Counted from the first letter of the stretch, positions 50,500 through 59,261 are shown. The stretch: 64,000 bases of DNA from Clostridiales bacterium (GCA_012719035.1 JAAYBD010000035.1:1-64000); one strand, 5' to 3'. Program-made: numbers and translations. The notes: generated by a model not told the origin, from the letters alone.

Positions 50500-51879
50500 T
50501 TGGAAACCAAGGATTATGAAACCTTGAAAGAGGAGCTTCTCGATATGCTCGAAAATAAGAGCATGAAGCAGTTTAAAGAAACTCTTGAGGAAATGAACGA
50601 AGTTGACGTTGCAAATTTTATCTCAGAGCTTCCGCAGCGAAAAATAGCCATGGTTTTCCGATTGCTTTCCAAAACCAAATCAGCCGAGGTTTTTGCAAAT
50701 CTTGAAGTTGAGGAACAGTCTCATATCATTGAAAGCATCACCGATAAAGAACTTGGGGAAATCATTGAGGAACTGTATCTGGACGATGCCGTTGACCTTT
50801 TGGAAGAGCTTCCCGCAAATGTTGTAAAGCGCGTCATGCGCACCGCGACAAGCGAAACGAGAAACCTCATCAATCAATATCTTCAGTATTCCGAAAATTC
50901 CGCGGGCAGCATTATGACCGCGGAGTACGTAGACCTGAAAAAATATATGAATGTCCGCGAGGCCTTTGCAAGGATTCGCAGGATTGGCGAGGATAAGGAA
51001 ACAATCTATACCTGCTTTGTGGTCAGTAGTGACCGAAGGCTTGAGGGCGTTGTGACGGTCAGGGATATGCTCTTATCCGAAGAAGATGCGATAATCGGCG
51101 ATATTATGGATTCCAATGTCATTCACGCCAAAACAACGGACGACAGGGAATATGTTGCCGACTTGTGCTCGGACTATGACCTTCTTGCTGTGCCGATCGT
51201 TGATCTTGAAGGCAGGCTGGTCGGCATAGTAACGGTCGATGACGTCATTGACGTTTTGCAGGAAGAGATTACCGAAGACTTCGATAAGATGGCAGGTATT
51301 ACGCCGTCCGATAAGCCGTACTCGCGTGCGGGGGTAGTGGACATATGGAAAAGCCGAACTCCATGGCTTATGTTCCTGATGATTTCGGCAACTTTTACAA
51401 GCATGATAATCAATCGCTTTGAGGGGGCTCTTGCCGCCTGTGTAGCGCTGACGGGGTTTATACCCATGCTTATGGGAACGGGCGGAAACTCGGGCTCACA
51501 AAGCTCCACTGCCGTTATACGAAGCCTTTCCCTCGGAGATACGGAACCCCACGATATTTTTAAGGTTATCTGGAAAGAGATTCGTGTTGCGGCTTTGTGC
51601 GGTCTGACTCTTGCGTGTGTCAATTTTGCAAAAATGTTTCTGATCGACAGGCTTGTCCTCGGCAATACGGGGGTGACTTTTCCTGTTGCGCTCACAGTAT
51701 GTATTACGCTGTTTTTTGTGGTGATATTCGCAAAGGCAGTCGGCAGTACACTTCCCCTTGCCGCGGAGAAAATCGGAATCGATCCCGCGGTAATGGCAAG
51801 CCCATTAATATCTACGATAACGGATGCAGTATCTCTGCTCGTTTATTTTGTGATTGCAAATGCAGTGCTGCATATATAG
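50500..51879 (+). CDS. mgtE: Magnesium transporter MgtE
   Basis: 459 residues from TTG 50500 (AAAGGGTGA upstream); GTG 50491 is the alternative. An N-terminal MgtE_N superhelix (about 15-125) with IISELPQRKIAMVFRLLS-like text precedes a CBS pair (about 135-255; SAGSIMTAEYV, VVTVRDMLLSEED, GIVTVDDVIDVL). Five membrane helices (about 285-459) contain PMLMGTGGNSGSQ, the conserved pore segment. The CBS/N domains sense cytoplasmic Mg2+ and gate the channel. It follows ahcY by about 40 bases without a terminator, so may be the last gene of that operon. No M-box riboswitch is visible. Confidence 0.92.
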   Translation: METKDYETLKEELLDMLENKSMKQFKETLEEMNEVDVANFISELPQRKIAMVFRLLSKTKSAEVFANLEVEEQSHIIESITDKELGEIIEELYLDDAVDLLEELPANVVKRVMRTATSETRNLINQYLQYSENSAGSIMTAEYVDLKKYMNVREAFARIRRIGEDKETIYTCFVVSSDRRLEGVVTVRDMLLSEEDAIIGDIMDSNVIHAKTTDDREYVADLCSDYDLLAVPIVDLEGRLVGIVTVDDVIDVLQEEITEDFDKMAGITPSDKPYSRAGVVDIWKSRTPWLMFLMISATFTSMIINRFEGALAACVALTGFIPMLMGTGGNSGSQSSTAVIRSLSLGDTEPHDIFKVIWKEIRVAALCGLTLACVNFAKMFLIDRLVLGNTGVTFPVALTVCITLFFVVIFAKAVGSTLPLAAEKIGIDPAVMASPLISTITDAVSLLVYFVIANAVLHI

Positions 51880-51905
51880 GGCGTTTTTTCAGCAGTTTTT
51901 ATAGT

Positions 51906-51937
51906 AAAGAGCTTTGTTTTGCAAAGCTCTTTTTTGC
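51906..51937 (+). terminator. Terminator after mgtE
   Basis: AAAGAGCTTTG/CAAAGCTCTTT stem (11 bp), then TTTTGC. Confidence 0.88.
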
Positions 51938-51952
51938 TTCGTATATGCATGA

Positions 51953-51995
51953 TAAATAAAAACTGCCGGACATGCTTGTGCTGATCCGGCAGTTT
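51953..51995 (-). terminator. Terminator of the zinc-uptake/zur operon
   Basis: AAACTGCCGGA (51960-51970) pairs with TCCGGCAGTTT (51985-51995). On the minus strand it is followed by TTATTTATC. Confidence 0.75.
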
Positions 51996-52035
51996 GATTC
52001 CGTTATTATATTTTGAAAAGCCGCTGCCTTTTATG

Positions 52036-52467
52036 CTATTCATGCCTTTTAGATATCTTGGCATCGCATTCCTTGCAATAGCCATACATTTCGACTTTAT
52101 GACCCAAGACACGGAAATCGCTCTCAGCAAATTCCGGTATGAATTTTTCCATAGGACAGTTATCCATTTCGACAACTTTGCGGCAATTGACACATACGGC
52201 GTAATGCCTGTGCTTATTTCTGTTCAGCTCATAAAGCGTCATGTTGTTGCCCATGACCGTCGTTTTTACCACAAGACCCTCGTTCGCAAAAAGCTCTAAT
52301 ATACGGTAAACGGTTGAGAGCCAGAATGAGGAGTCGTCTTTTTCTATCTGCTTATAAATATCCATTGCGCTTAAAGGAGAATCCGCACGCTCCAGCACAG
52401 AAAAGACGCGTTTGCGCTGCTTGGTTTTTTTCATTCCGGCAGGCCATGCCAATTGATTTTCGTTCAA
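52036..52467 (-). CDS. Fur-family regulator, probably Zur
   Basis: 143 residues. The N-terminal winged helix (about 15-85) has TKQRKRVFSVLERADSPLSA and the recognition part SFWLSTVYRILELFANEGLV. The C-terminal dimerisation domain has the HRHYAVCVNCRKV metal segment, with CVNC and a later CKEC forming the structural zinc site. The gene follows znuC-znuB in the same direction 104 bases after them, so zinc sensing is the best guess; PerR or Fur cannot be excluded. It likely binds the operator at 54159-54177. Confidence 0.85.
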   Translation of the reverse strand: MNENQLAWPAGMKKTKQRKRVFSVLERADSPLSAMDIYKQIEKDDSSFWLSTVYRILELFANEGLVVKTTVMGNNMTLYELNRNKHRHYAVCVNCRKVVEMDNCPMEKFIPEFAESDFRVLGHKVEMYGYCKECDAKISKRHE

Positions 52468-52571
52468 TGCATATTCACCTCTTATTTTTTTCTCTTATAC
52501 GCACAAAGTGTTTTGGCAGAATATTGTTTTTTCCCCTTTTAGATACTGCCCGGCGTGGTTAGTAAGCAAAG

Positions 52572-53396
52572 CTAAGCGAGGGTCTTAGCCTTCACTGCGG
52601 AAAGGGTTTTCTTTACCGCTATAACGATGACAAGAACCGCGACGGAAACAAGTGCCGTAAAGCCGCCCGGTGCGACATTGAGATAGTACGATATGAACAG
52701 ACCCGACATAATATCGATCATACTGAAAACTATGGAGAAAATAAGTGTTTGTTTAAAACCCTTTTCAAGTTGGAGAGCGGTCGCAACCGGCAGGGCTATC
52801 ATGGAACTTAGCACCAGAACACCGACTATCCTGATTGACACAGATACGGCAGAGGCGACAAGGATGGAAAAGATGTAATTGATAAGTCTGGTTTTTACAC
52901 CGGCTACCTTGGCGGCTTCCTCGTCATAGGCGATATAAAGCATCTGATGATACAGCAAAATGAGCGCAAGAACGGAAATTACACTCAGAACTATCACCAT
53001 TATCATATCAAGCCCCGTAACAGTCAGAATGCTTCCGAACATGAAAGAATCCGCGTTTGCGTGAAGCTTTCCGGAGCTGATGATCGTAATGGCTGTGCCT
53101 ACACTGAGAGCAAGTACGACTGCGAGTATCAGATCAGTGTGCTTTTTGAAGTACCTGCGCAGAAATTCAATGAGTGCGCCGCAGATTGAGGTGAATATAA
53201 ACGCGCCCAGCACAGGATTCTGGTTCAACATCAGTCCGATGGTGACTCCGGCAAGCGAGGCGTGCGAGAGCGTGTCTCCTATCATTGAGTAGCGCCTTAG
53301 GACTAAAAACACTCCAATGCAGGGGCATAAAACGGAAATGAACAGCGAAACGATAAAAGCGTTTTGCATAAATCCGTAACTAAGCAAGGCTGTCAC
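52572..53396 (-). CDS. znuB: Zinc/manganese ABC transporter permease
   Basis: 274 residues from GTG 53396 (AAAGGAAAGG directly before); longer upstream starts would run through the ATPase gene and lack sites. ABC-3 family permease with eight or so membrane helices; key blocks CIGVFLVLRRYSMIGDTLSH and ALPVATALQLEKGF are typical of ZnuB/MntB. It pairs with the ATPase upstream (17-base overlap) and the divergently encoded lipoprotein. Zn versus Mn cannot be decided from the permease alone; context favours zinc. Confidence 0.9.
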   Translation of the reverse strand: MTALLSYGFMQNAFIVSLFISVLCPCIGVFLVLRRYSMIGDTLSHASLAGVTIGLMLNQNPVLGAFIFTSICGALIEFLRRYFKKHTDLILAVVLALSVGTAITIISSGKLHANADSFMFGSILTVTGLDMIMVIVLSVISVLALILLYHQMLYIAYDEEAAKVAGVKTRLINYIFSILVASAVSVSIRIVGVLVLSSMIALPVATALQLEKGFKQTLIFSIVFSMIDIMSGLFISYYLNVAPGGFTALVSVAVLVIVIAVKKTLSAVKAKTLA

Positions 53397-54057
53397 CCTT
53401 TCCTTTCGAGCTAAGATATTCTTCTGCATATTGTTGGGGCGTGCAGATATGTCCATGCCCGCCGGCAAGGTGATAAATCGACGTAGAGTTTGAAACAGCG
53501 GCGTCAAGATTGTGCTCAACGGACACAATTGTGATGCCGTTTTCTGTGTTGAGTTTCTTTAAAAGCGCATAAATTTCCGTTTGGCTTTCAAGGTCTACTC
53601 CGGCGGAAGGCTCATCAAGTATAAGAAGATCGGGACTGCCCATCAAAGCCCGCGCGATAAGAGCTTTTTGAGCTTGACCGCCGGACAGATTGCCCATGAG
53701 AGATTCGGAATAGTCTGATAATCCAACTTGTCTAAGACTTTTTCCGACGATGCTTTTATCTTTGATTTTTAAAAGCCTTCTGTAAGAATTGAGCATTTCA
53801 TAAACTGTAATCGGAAAACCGGAATTATCGGAGTCGCTTTTCTGGGGAACATATCCAATCCTTTTCGAGTATGTTTCGATGCTTCCGTGCGTTGGTTTCA
53901 GAAAACGAAGAATTAACTTCATCAGTGTGCTTTTGCCGCACCCGTTTTCCCCGACGACAGAGACATATTCTCCGTCCACGATTTCAAGATTGATTTCGCT
54001 CAATATATACGGGGGAGAGCCTGAGTAAGAAAAGGACAAATTTTCAGCTTTTATCAT
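53380..54057 (-). CDS. znuC: Zinc/manganese ABC transporter ATP-binding protein
   Basis: 225 residues. Walker A GENGCGKSTLMKL, Q-loop YVPQKSDSD, signature LSGGQAQKALIARAL, Walker B LLILDEPSAGVD and switch His in IVSVEHNLDA. It drives metal import through the permease. It is the first gene of znuC-znuB-zur and shares a 146-base divergent promoter region with znuA, which contains a candidate Zur operator. Confidence 0.92.
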   Translation of the reverse strand: MIKAENLSFSYSGSPPYILSEINLEIVDGEYVSVVGENGCGKSTLMKLILRFLKPTHGSIETYSKRIGYVPQKSDSDNSGFPITVYEMLNSYRRLLKIKDKSIVGKSLRQVGLSDYSESLMGNLSGGQAQKALIARALMGSPDLLILDEPSAGVDLESQTEIYALLKKLNTENGITIVSVEHNLDAAVSNSTSIYHLAGGHGHICTPQQYAEEYLSSKGKGDSLA

Positions 54058-54117
54058 GGATTATCACCTTTTTCTTTTCGGATTTAAAAGTGCATCAGGA
54101 AAATCGCGGATTTTCCC

Positions 54118-54147
54118 TTGACAAATTAATCCGATGGAGACTATCAT
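54118..54147 (+). promoter_or_regulatory. Sigma-A promoter of znuA
   Basis: TTGACA (54118-54123), 18-base spacer, TATCAT (54142-54147). The candidate Zur box starts 12 bases downstream, where a bound repressor would block initiation. Confidence 0.65.
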
Positions 54148-54158
54148 CTATTATAAAC

Positions 54159-54177
54159 GCAAATGCGAATTATTTGC
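54159..54177. promoter_or_regulatory. Candidate Zur/Fur-type operator
   Basis: GCAAATGCGAATTATTTGC: 6-base arms GCAAAT and ATTTGC in inverted repeat around 7 bases, AT-rich like Fur-family boxes. It lies between the divergent znuC and znuA genes. Confidence 0.6.
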
Positions 54178-54203
54178 AAGTAAAATCGGGAGGGCAAACG
54201 GTA

Positions 54204-55112
54204 ATGTTAAAAAAATGGACAGTTTCTATATTGTGCCTGTCATTGATTTTGAGCTTTTCGGCTTGCGGCAGCGCGGAAACAGGAGATAAGGAAGAGGAAA
54301 AGCTGAAAGTATCCGTTACATTTAACGCACTGAAAGAATTTACGGAAGCGGTCGGGGGAGACAAGGTGCAAATTTCAACGATTGTTCCCGATGGCGTAGA
54401 GCCGCATGATTTTGAACCTAAGGCGCGCGATCTGACCGCATTGAGTCAGGCACAGCTATTTGTCTACAATGGCTTGGGAATGGAAGCGTGGGTCGATAAG
54501 GCAATCGCCTCTGCCGATGCTGAAAATCTTATTACTGTCGACGTATCGACGGGGATAACGCCCATCAAAAATAATGATGAGAAGGATATAGAGGAGCACG
54601 GGCAGTATGACCCGCATATTTGGCTTAGCCTAAAGGATGCCGAAACCGCGGTGACGAATATTAAGGATGCACTCTCAAAGGCAGACCCGGGGAATAAGGA
54701 ATATTATGAGCTTAATTGCAGCGGCTACATTTCAAAATTAGAAAGCCTGTATAGCGAGTACAGCGAGAAGTTCGGGGCGCTTGAGAAAAAGAGTTTTGTT
54801 ACAGGACATGCCGCGTTTGCCTATCTTTGCAGAGACTTCGGACTGGAACAAAAAAGCGTGGAAGATGTTTTTGCAGAGGGGGAGCCGGGCGCGCGCACGC
54901 TCACGGAGCTTGTAGAGTACTGCAAGAGCAATGATATAACGACGGTTTTTGCCGAAGAGATGGCAAGCCCCGAAGTGTCGGAAACATTGGCGCGGGCGGC
55001 GGGAGCCGAACTTGAGACCATTTATACGATTGAAAGCGCAGAGGATGGTAAAACATATCTTGAACGTATGGAGGAAAATCTGAAAAAGATATATTCAAGC
55101 CTTTCCGAATAA
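54204..55112 (+). CDS. znuA: Zinc ABC transporter substrate-binding lipoprotein
   Basis: 302 residues from ATG 54204 (GGGAGGG upstream). Lipoprotein signal LKKWTVSILCLSLILSFSAC with lipobox SAC. Cluster A-1 (TroA) fold with metal ligands in VEPHDFEPKARD, YDPHIWLSL, TGHAAFAYLC and a C-terminal Glu/Asp in FAEEMASPE. A short acidic His-containing loop (DEKDIEEHGQYD) is consistent with zinc-specific members. It delivers the metal to ZnuBC. Transcribed divergently from them and terminated by a bidirectional hairpin. Confidence 0.92.
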   Translation: MLKKWTVSILCLSLILSFSACGSAETGDKEEEKLKVSVTFNALKEFTEAVGGDKVQISTIVPDGVEPHDFEPKARDLTALSQAQLFVYNGLGMEAWVDKAIASADAENLITVDVSTGITPIKNNDEKDIEEHGQYDPHIWLSLKDAETAVTNIKDALSKADPGNKEYYELNCSGYISKLESLYSEYSEKFGALEKKSFVTGHAAFAYLCRDFGLEQKSVEDVFAEGEPGARTLTELVEYCKSNDITTVFAEEMASPEVSETLARAAGAELETIYTIESAEDGKTYLERMEENLKKIYSSLSE

Positions 55113-55121
55113 TGTATAGGC

Positions 55122-55160
55122 AAAAGGGCGCCGCCGTTAAAAAACGATGACGCCCTTTTT
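55122..55160. terminator. Bidirectional terminator
   Basis: AAAAGGGCG (55122-55130) pairs with CGCCCTTTT (55151-55159) between two convergent genes, with T/A runs on both sides. Confidence 0.75.
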
Positions 55161-55164
55161 GATT

Positions 55165-55653
55165 TCAGCTATTTGCTTTTATGAGTTCCATTGAAGCTTT
55201 TCCTGTTATATGTTCTATTTCAAGTCCTATGACACACACAGTTTTCCAGCTTGCGTCAATTTCCTTCCTGTTTTTCTCACCGTTAGAGGGGGAGTATTTT
55301 TGAGCTAAATACTCAAGTGCCGCCAGTTTTTCGTCATCATCCCCAATAATCCGGACGCGTCCGAAAGCGATTGCACTTTTATAAATAGTCGTGAGCTTTT
55401 CCGGAACGACTTCGTCCCTCTCGACCACACAGAAAGAAGCCTTGCCGCTGTTTTTTATTGCGTCTATCTTATGTCCTTGATCGGCGCTGTGAAAATAAAT
55501 TTTTCCGTCGGCATACACATAGCTGAGAGGAACGGCATATGGATATTCATCGTCGCCTGTGAGAGCCAAAATCCCGTATGAGTTATTTTTAAAAATTTCT
55601 ATAGTATCTTCCTGAGACATCTCCTGCTTAAAACGGCGCATTTTTCTTATCAT
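55165..55653 (-). CDS. Pyridoxamine 5'-phosphate oxidase-related flavin-binding protein (NimA-like)
   Basis: 162 residues from ATG 55653 (GAGGAAA 7 bases before). Split-barrel fold: GILALTGDDEYPYAVPLSYV, KIYFHSADQGHKIDAI and a late AIAFGRVRII match FMN-binding NimA-like proteins. Members reduce nitro groups or bind FMN with unknown partners. It starts MIRKMRRFKQEM, as typical clostridial homologues do. Resistance to nitroimidazoles cannot be inferred from homology alone. Confidence 0.82.
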   Translation of the reverse strand: MIRKMRRFKQEMSQEDTIEIFKNNSYGILALTGDDEYPYAVPLSYVYADGKIYFHSADQGHKIDAIKNSGKASFCVVERDEVVPEKLTTIYKSAIAFGRVRIIGDDDEKLAALEYLAQKYSPSNGEKNRKEIDASWKTVCVIGLEIEHITGKASMELIKANS

Positions 55654-55867
55654 ATAAGTTTCCTCGCATATATCAAATTTCATCATGCGTAACCGGACTT
55701 TGGAGGAAGCTTACCATATAGAGGAGAAATATTCAAGCGTTCCGGCTTCTTAAAGACTTACACTATGCTTTCATTTCCTCTCATATTAATCGACAAGTTC
55801 TGCATTCTGTGATATCATAATATCGCCTTGTGATAACAGACTTTTACGCTAAAGGAGATTGAATATC

Positions 55868-56218
55868 ATGCTGTTTATATGCTATCCAAGATGCACGACC
55901 TGCCGAAAAGCCCGTGAGTATCTTGACTCTCGCGGCATAAAGTATGATTTTCGGGATATAAAGCTGGACAAACCTGCAGAAGATGAATTGAGAAAATGGT
56001 ATAAACTCAGCGCTTTGCCTCTCCGCCGCTTTTTCAATACCAGCGGACAGCAGTACAGATCGCTTGGATTAAAGGACAAAATACCGGCTATGAGCGAGGA
56101 TGAGCAGCTTGCACTTCTTGCAACGGATGGTCTGCTTGTAAAGCGTCCTATATTGGTCGGCGATGACTTTGTTCTGCTCGGTTTCAATCAGGAAGAATGG
56201 GATGAACGCTTGAAATAG
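55868..56218 (+). CDS. ArsC/Spx-family thioredoxin-fold protein
   Basis: 116 residues from ATG 55868, which lies 9 bases after AAGGAGA (a TTG 3 codons earlier is too close). LFICYPRCTTCRKAREYLDS carries a CxxC redox motif, as in the YffB/ArsC-like branch, followed by RDIKLDKPAEDEL and a late VKRPILVGDDFVLLGF loop. It lacks the helix pattern I would expect for RNA-polymerase-binding Spx. It is more likely an oxidoreductase than a true arsenate reductase, and there are no ars genes nearby. Confidence 0.82.
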   Translation: MLFICYPRCTTCRKAREYLDSRGIKYDFRDIKLDKPAEDELRKWYKLSALPLRRFFNTSGQQYRSLGLKDKIPAMSEDEQLALLATDGLLVKRPILVGDDFVLLGFNQEEWDERLK

Positions 56219-56269
56219 CATTTCACCGCACTGCTCCGGCAATAGTAAATTTATATGAATACTAAAAAA

Positions 56270-56307
56270 CAGCGGATACCGCATTGCGGTATCCGCTGCA
56301 TTTGTTT
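56270..56307 (+). terminator. Terminator after the ArsC-like gene
   Basis: A 13-bp perfect stem (56270-56282 with 56286-56298) with 3-base loop, then CATTTGTTT. Beyond it, 56308-56493 holds nothing recognisable. Confidence 0.78.
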
Positions 56308-56493
56308 GGAATATAAAAAGGAGAAAGCGCAATCAAATTAAAACAAATCTATAATTTGTCCTGATATCAAATGAAACCTTTTGACAGAGTTTTGAAAAGA
56401 GTTTTTGCCTATCCTGCCAGCGCACTTGATATGCCTGCGATATGACGTGTTTTTCCACATATAAACTTAATAATACCAGATGTGTTAAGTGCC

Positions 56494-57159
56494 TTACTTA
56501 TATAAGCCATATGTTTTGTTTACGTCCTGAATAAAGAGAATACCTTTGCCGGACTCATCTAATTTTAGATGTTCCCTTATTGAAGAAACAATTGCATCGG
56601 TATTTTCGACTTCCGAAAGGATGATGACCATCTCTTTTTCTGGTTCGATCTCCATGGAAAAGAGTTTGCTGGTCTCGTGAATTCCCGAACCCCGCGCATT
56701 GATTATGGTGCCGCCTTTAGAGCCTGCCTCAGTTGCCGCCTCGATTACATATTCTGCTTTGCCCTTATCCACAATTACAGTTATAGCGTGATACATCGGA
56801 ATATCCACACCTCTTTCTTCAATAAGACTGTCTATTCTACCTATCCTTGTTCCTATTAAGGAACGGATGGAGGTAGTGAACGCAATGCCGTGATTTGGCT
56901 TTTCAAACTTAAATTCTTTATTCAATTTCTCAAGCGCCTGATATATCGTATTTCTGTCGGCAACCATAAATACGATCTCTTTTCTTATATCGGACAGACC
57001 CAAAAATTCTAAAATTCGATTATTTACGGTACCCTTGCCAAGTAATATAGTACCCCCGGGGATGCCGTGGCTCTTAGCTGCATGCAGCAATTTGCTCCCC
57101 AGACCGAAATTTACTATAATACAGGTTCGTTCTATATTTATAGTTTCAGAATTAATCAT
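56494..57159 (-). CDS. Fused tandem P-II-like regulatory protein
   Basis: 221 residues with two P-II-like halves. The first begins CIIVNFGLGSKLLHAAKSHG with IPGGTILLGKGTVNN; the second begins AITVIVDKGKAEYVIEAATE with GSKGGTIINARGSGIH. Both have the beta-alpha-beta rhythm and the G-GGT-I element at the nucleotide-binding edge. Canonical T-loop uridylylation sequence (YxG) is absent. P-II proteins sense ATP/ADP and metabolites and bind transporters; fusion in tandem would make a pseudo-symmetric trimer of domains. It overlaps the DUF1538 transporter gene by 8 bases, so regulation of that transporter is the natural hypothesis. Confidence 0.8.
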   Translation of the reverse strand: MINSETINIERTCIIVNFGLGSKLLHAAKSHGIPGGTILLGKGTVNNRILEFLGLSDIRKEIVFMVADRNTIYQALEKLNKEFKFEKPNHGIAFTTSIRSLIGTRIGRIDSLIEERGVDIPMYHAITVIVDKGKAEYVIEAATEAGSKGGTIINARGSGIHETSKLFSMEIEPEKEMVIILSEVENTDAIVSSIREHLKLDESGKGILFIQDVNKTYGLYK

Positions 57160-58645
57160 TGACTCTTTCGATTCCTCCTTTTTTTGATTTTACTTTAAAA
57201 ATCAAACCTAATATTTGCAAAGCAATCAGAGGTGTCAGTGCAACCATAGCAATCATTCCAAATCCGTCTACCATGACGTTTGCCCCCTCTATCGCTTCGG
57301 CAGCGCCTTGAGCAAAGGCTAATATAAAAGTGGCAGTCATCGGACCAGAAGCAACACCTCCCGAATCAAAAGCAATGCCAACAAAGAGTGACGGAACAAT
57401 ATAAGCCATTGCGAGTGAAATAATATAACCGGGCAATAGATAGTGCCACAATTGGATTCCGGGAACGACTATTCTAATCATAGACAATGCGACCGCAAAA
57501 CCGACTCCTATAGAAAGCGAGAGCATTACGATGCTCCGTTTTACATATCCGCTTGTAACGTCCTCTATTTGATGAGTTAAAACATAAACAGCCGGTTCGG
57601 CCAATATCGTAACGAAGCCTAAGACGAATCCAATAATAATTAGATATGCTTTGTTATCCAAAGATGCCACGCTGTGACCGATGACAACTCCCACATCCAT
57701 AAAGCCGGCATTAACGCCAACTAAAAACAGAACAAGCCCTATGAATGTAAATAATATACCAAAAAGAATTTTTCTGAAAGCGTTTCTGGATAATTTAAAT
57801 ACTGCTCTTTGAAATATTATGAAAATTAAAAGGATAGGAAACAGCGCCAAAAGGACCTCGTATGACACTTTGGGAATTTGCTGAATAAAATTGCTCATGA
57901 TTGACGCCGGTGCTGCTTCATGATATTCAAGGCTTGCTGTAATTGTATCACTCTTTGAGATGATGCTCATTATCATAACAGCTATTATAGCACCTGTAGA
58001 CGCAATTGCAACCAAACCGAAACTGTCCTTTTCAGAGGCTTTACTATCTTTTTTCATCGCGGAAACACCGACGGCAAGGGCCAAAATGAACGGAACTGTG
58101 AGCGCGCCGGTCGTTGCACCAGAAGCGTCAAAAGATATCGCCAAAAACTCTGGTGATGTAAAGAAAGATAGCACCAAGATAACGGAATACAATATCAATA
58201 ATATCCTATTCAGAGGGATATTGTACACGATTCTTGTAAGACCTAAAGAAAGCATTGCCGCTATTCCTATGGATACGATAATAACAATACTCGTTTTAGA
58301 AATCAAGCCTGATGTGACAAGATCAACTTGTCCCGCAAGAATATGAAGGTCAGGTTCGGCAATTGAAATGAAAAAGCCGAGCAGCAGACCGGAGAAAATG
58401 ACTACCAATAATTTATTTGTTTTCGCTATGGAGGAGCCCATTATGTTGCCGACAGGACTTATTCCTATATCAACGCCAAACAGGAAAATGGATAATCCGA
58501 TAATTATTAGTAAAGCGCCCGCGAGAAATCCTAAGAGCATCGAGGTATCAAGAGGCGCTATAGTGAAATGTAAAATCAATACTATGACTGTAATAGGAAG
58601 AACAGAGTACATAACCTCTTTAACTCGGGAAAATAACACATTCAA
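57152..58645 (-). CDS. DUF1538 family membrane protein, internally duplicated
   Basis: 497 residues with about 12 membrane helices, starting at TTG 58645 after AAAGGAA. Two homologous halves repeat the same motifs: AEPDLHILAGQVDLVTSG and AEPAVYVLTHQIEDVTSG, then ISFDASGATTGALTVPFILA and IAFDSGGVASGPMTATFILA. A charged cytoplasmic loop separates them (about 200-220; KKDSKASEKDS). The duplicated, conserved small-residue/Asp motifs in membrane segments look like a transport path. Substrate and mechanism are unknown. Co-transcribed with the P-II-like gene; a long leader precedes it. Confidence 0.82.
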   Translation of the reverse strand: MNVLFSRVKEVMYSVLPITVIVLILHFTIAPLDTSMLLGFLAGALLIIIGLSIFLFGVDIGISPVGNIMGSSIAKTNKLLVVIFSGLLLGFFISIAEPDLHILAGQVDLVTSGLISKTSIVIIVSIGIAAMLSLGLTRIVYNIPLNRILLILYSVILVLSFFTSPEFLAISFDASGATTGALTVPFILALAVGVSAMKKDSKASEKDSFGLVAIASTGAIIAVMIMSIISKSDTITASLEYHEAAPASIMSNFIQQIPKVSYEVLLALFPILLIFIIFQRAVFKLSRNAFRKILFGILFTFIGLVLFLVGVNAGFMDVGVVIGHSVASLDNKAYLIIIGFVLGFVTILAEPAVYVLTHQIEDVTSGYVKRSIVMLSLSIGVGFAVALSMIRIVVPGIQLWHYLLPGYIISLAMAYIVPSLFVGIAFDSGGVASGPMTATFILAFAQGAAEAIEGANVMVDGFGMIAMVALTPLIALQILGLIFKVKSKKGGIERVND

Positions 58646-58855
58646 ATAAATCTCATTCCTTTCTATCTAATACAATTATATAAATCAGCAGAAATTAGCA
58701 TCACCTCAATCTTTTGAAATTGTTAGTAGAGTTAATCTTAAAGAGTATGCATACATACACTTTTTGAAGCTGCCATATATAATTTAATTTGTCCATATCT
58801 TTTCTGGGCATATGATATTATTTGGAATGCTCGGTTTTATAAACGTGATTTTCCG

Positions 58856-58887
58856 ATAAAAGACTGCTTTTAATATTTTATAGCAGC
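58856..58887 (-). terminator. Possible attenuator hairpin in the DUF1538 leader
   Basis: On the minus strand GGCTGCT and AGCAGTC arms enclose an AT-rich loop and are followed by TTTTATC, in the middle of the leader. The stem is short, so this is weak evidence. Confidence 0.35.
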
Positions 58888-59024
58888 CCTATTCCATACA
58901 TAAATTTATGAACGGGATATTTTTTATCATTATATTCTGCTTCGCTGACAGCTTGTTTAAAAGCAAGGTTAAATCAAGCGTTTCACCTCCCGAATAAAGG
59001 TATATTTTAAGCGTCCTTAGAATA

Positions 59025-59053
59025 ATCGTATAGAAAATATTAGAGATTGTCAA
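59025..59053 (-). promoter_or_regulatory. Sigma-A promoter of the DUF1538/P-II-like operon
   Basis: On the minus strand TTGACA (59053-59048), 17-base spacer, TACGAT (59030-59025). The transcript would start near 59018, about 370 bases before the DUF1538 start codon. Confidence 0.65.
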
Positions 59054-59261
59054 CAAAATATGACTGTGAAAATGGGCATTATTTTTAGCCAAAATGCTAT
59101 TGAAACATTTGAAATTCCATTCAGACAGTCTGAAATACGAGCAGATAAGGGCGCAAAAAACGGCCGTTTGCTTTATAAGCGAAGGACAGGCTGTGCTATC
59201 CCGCCATTTGCGGCTTTCGCTTTAAAATTTATGCAGGGCTAAACTTTTGCCCGCAAATAAA

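Noticed and set aside
55165-55653. Nitroimidazole resistance gene
   Set aside because: The fold is NimA-like, but this family is broad and resistance cannot be read from sequence similarity.
55868-56218. True arsenate reductase
   Set aside because: Only the thioredoxin-fold CxxC pattern is present, with no ars genes nearby; a general ArsC/Spx-family name is safer.
58646-59018. Known riboswitch classes in the long leader (fluoride, guanidine, c-di-AMP, M-box)
   Set aside because: The characteristic conserved cores were looked for and not found; the leader remains unassigned.
58889-59092. 67-residue frame on the minus strand in the DUF1538 leader
   Set aside because: Its start lies upstream of the mapped-looking promoter, and the good GGGAGGTG ribosome-like site inside it leads only to TTG-ATT-TAA. 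It more likely belongs to a structured leader.
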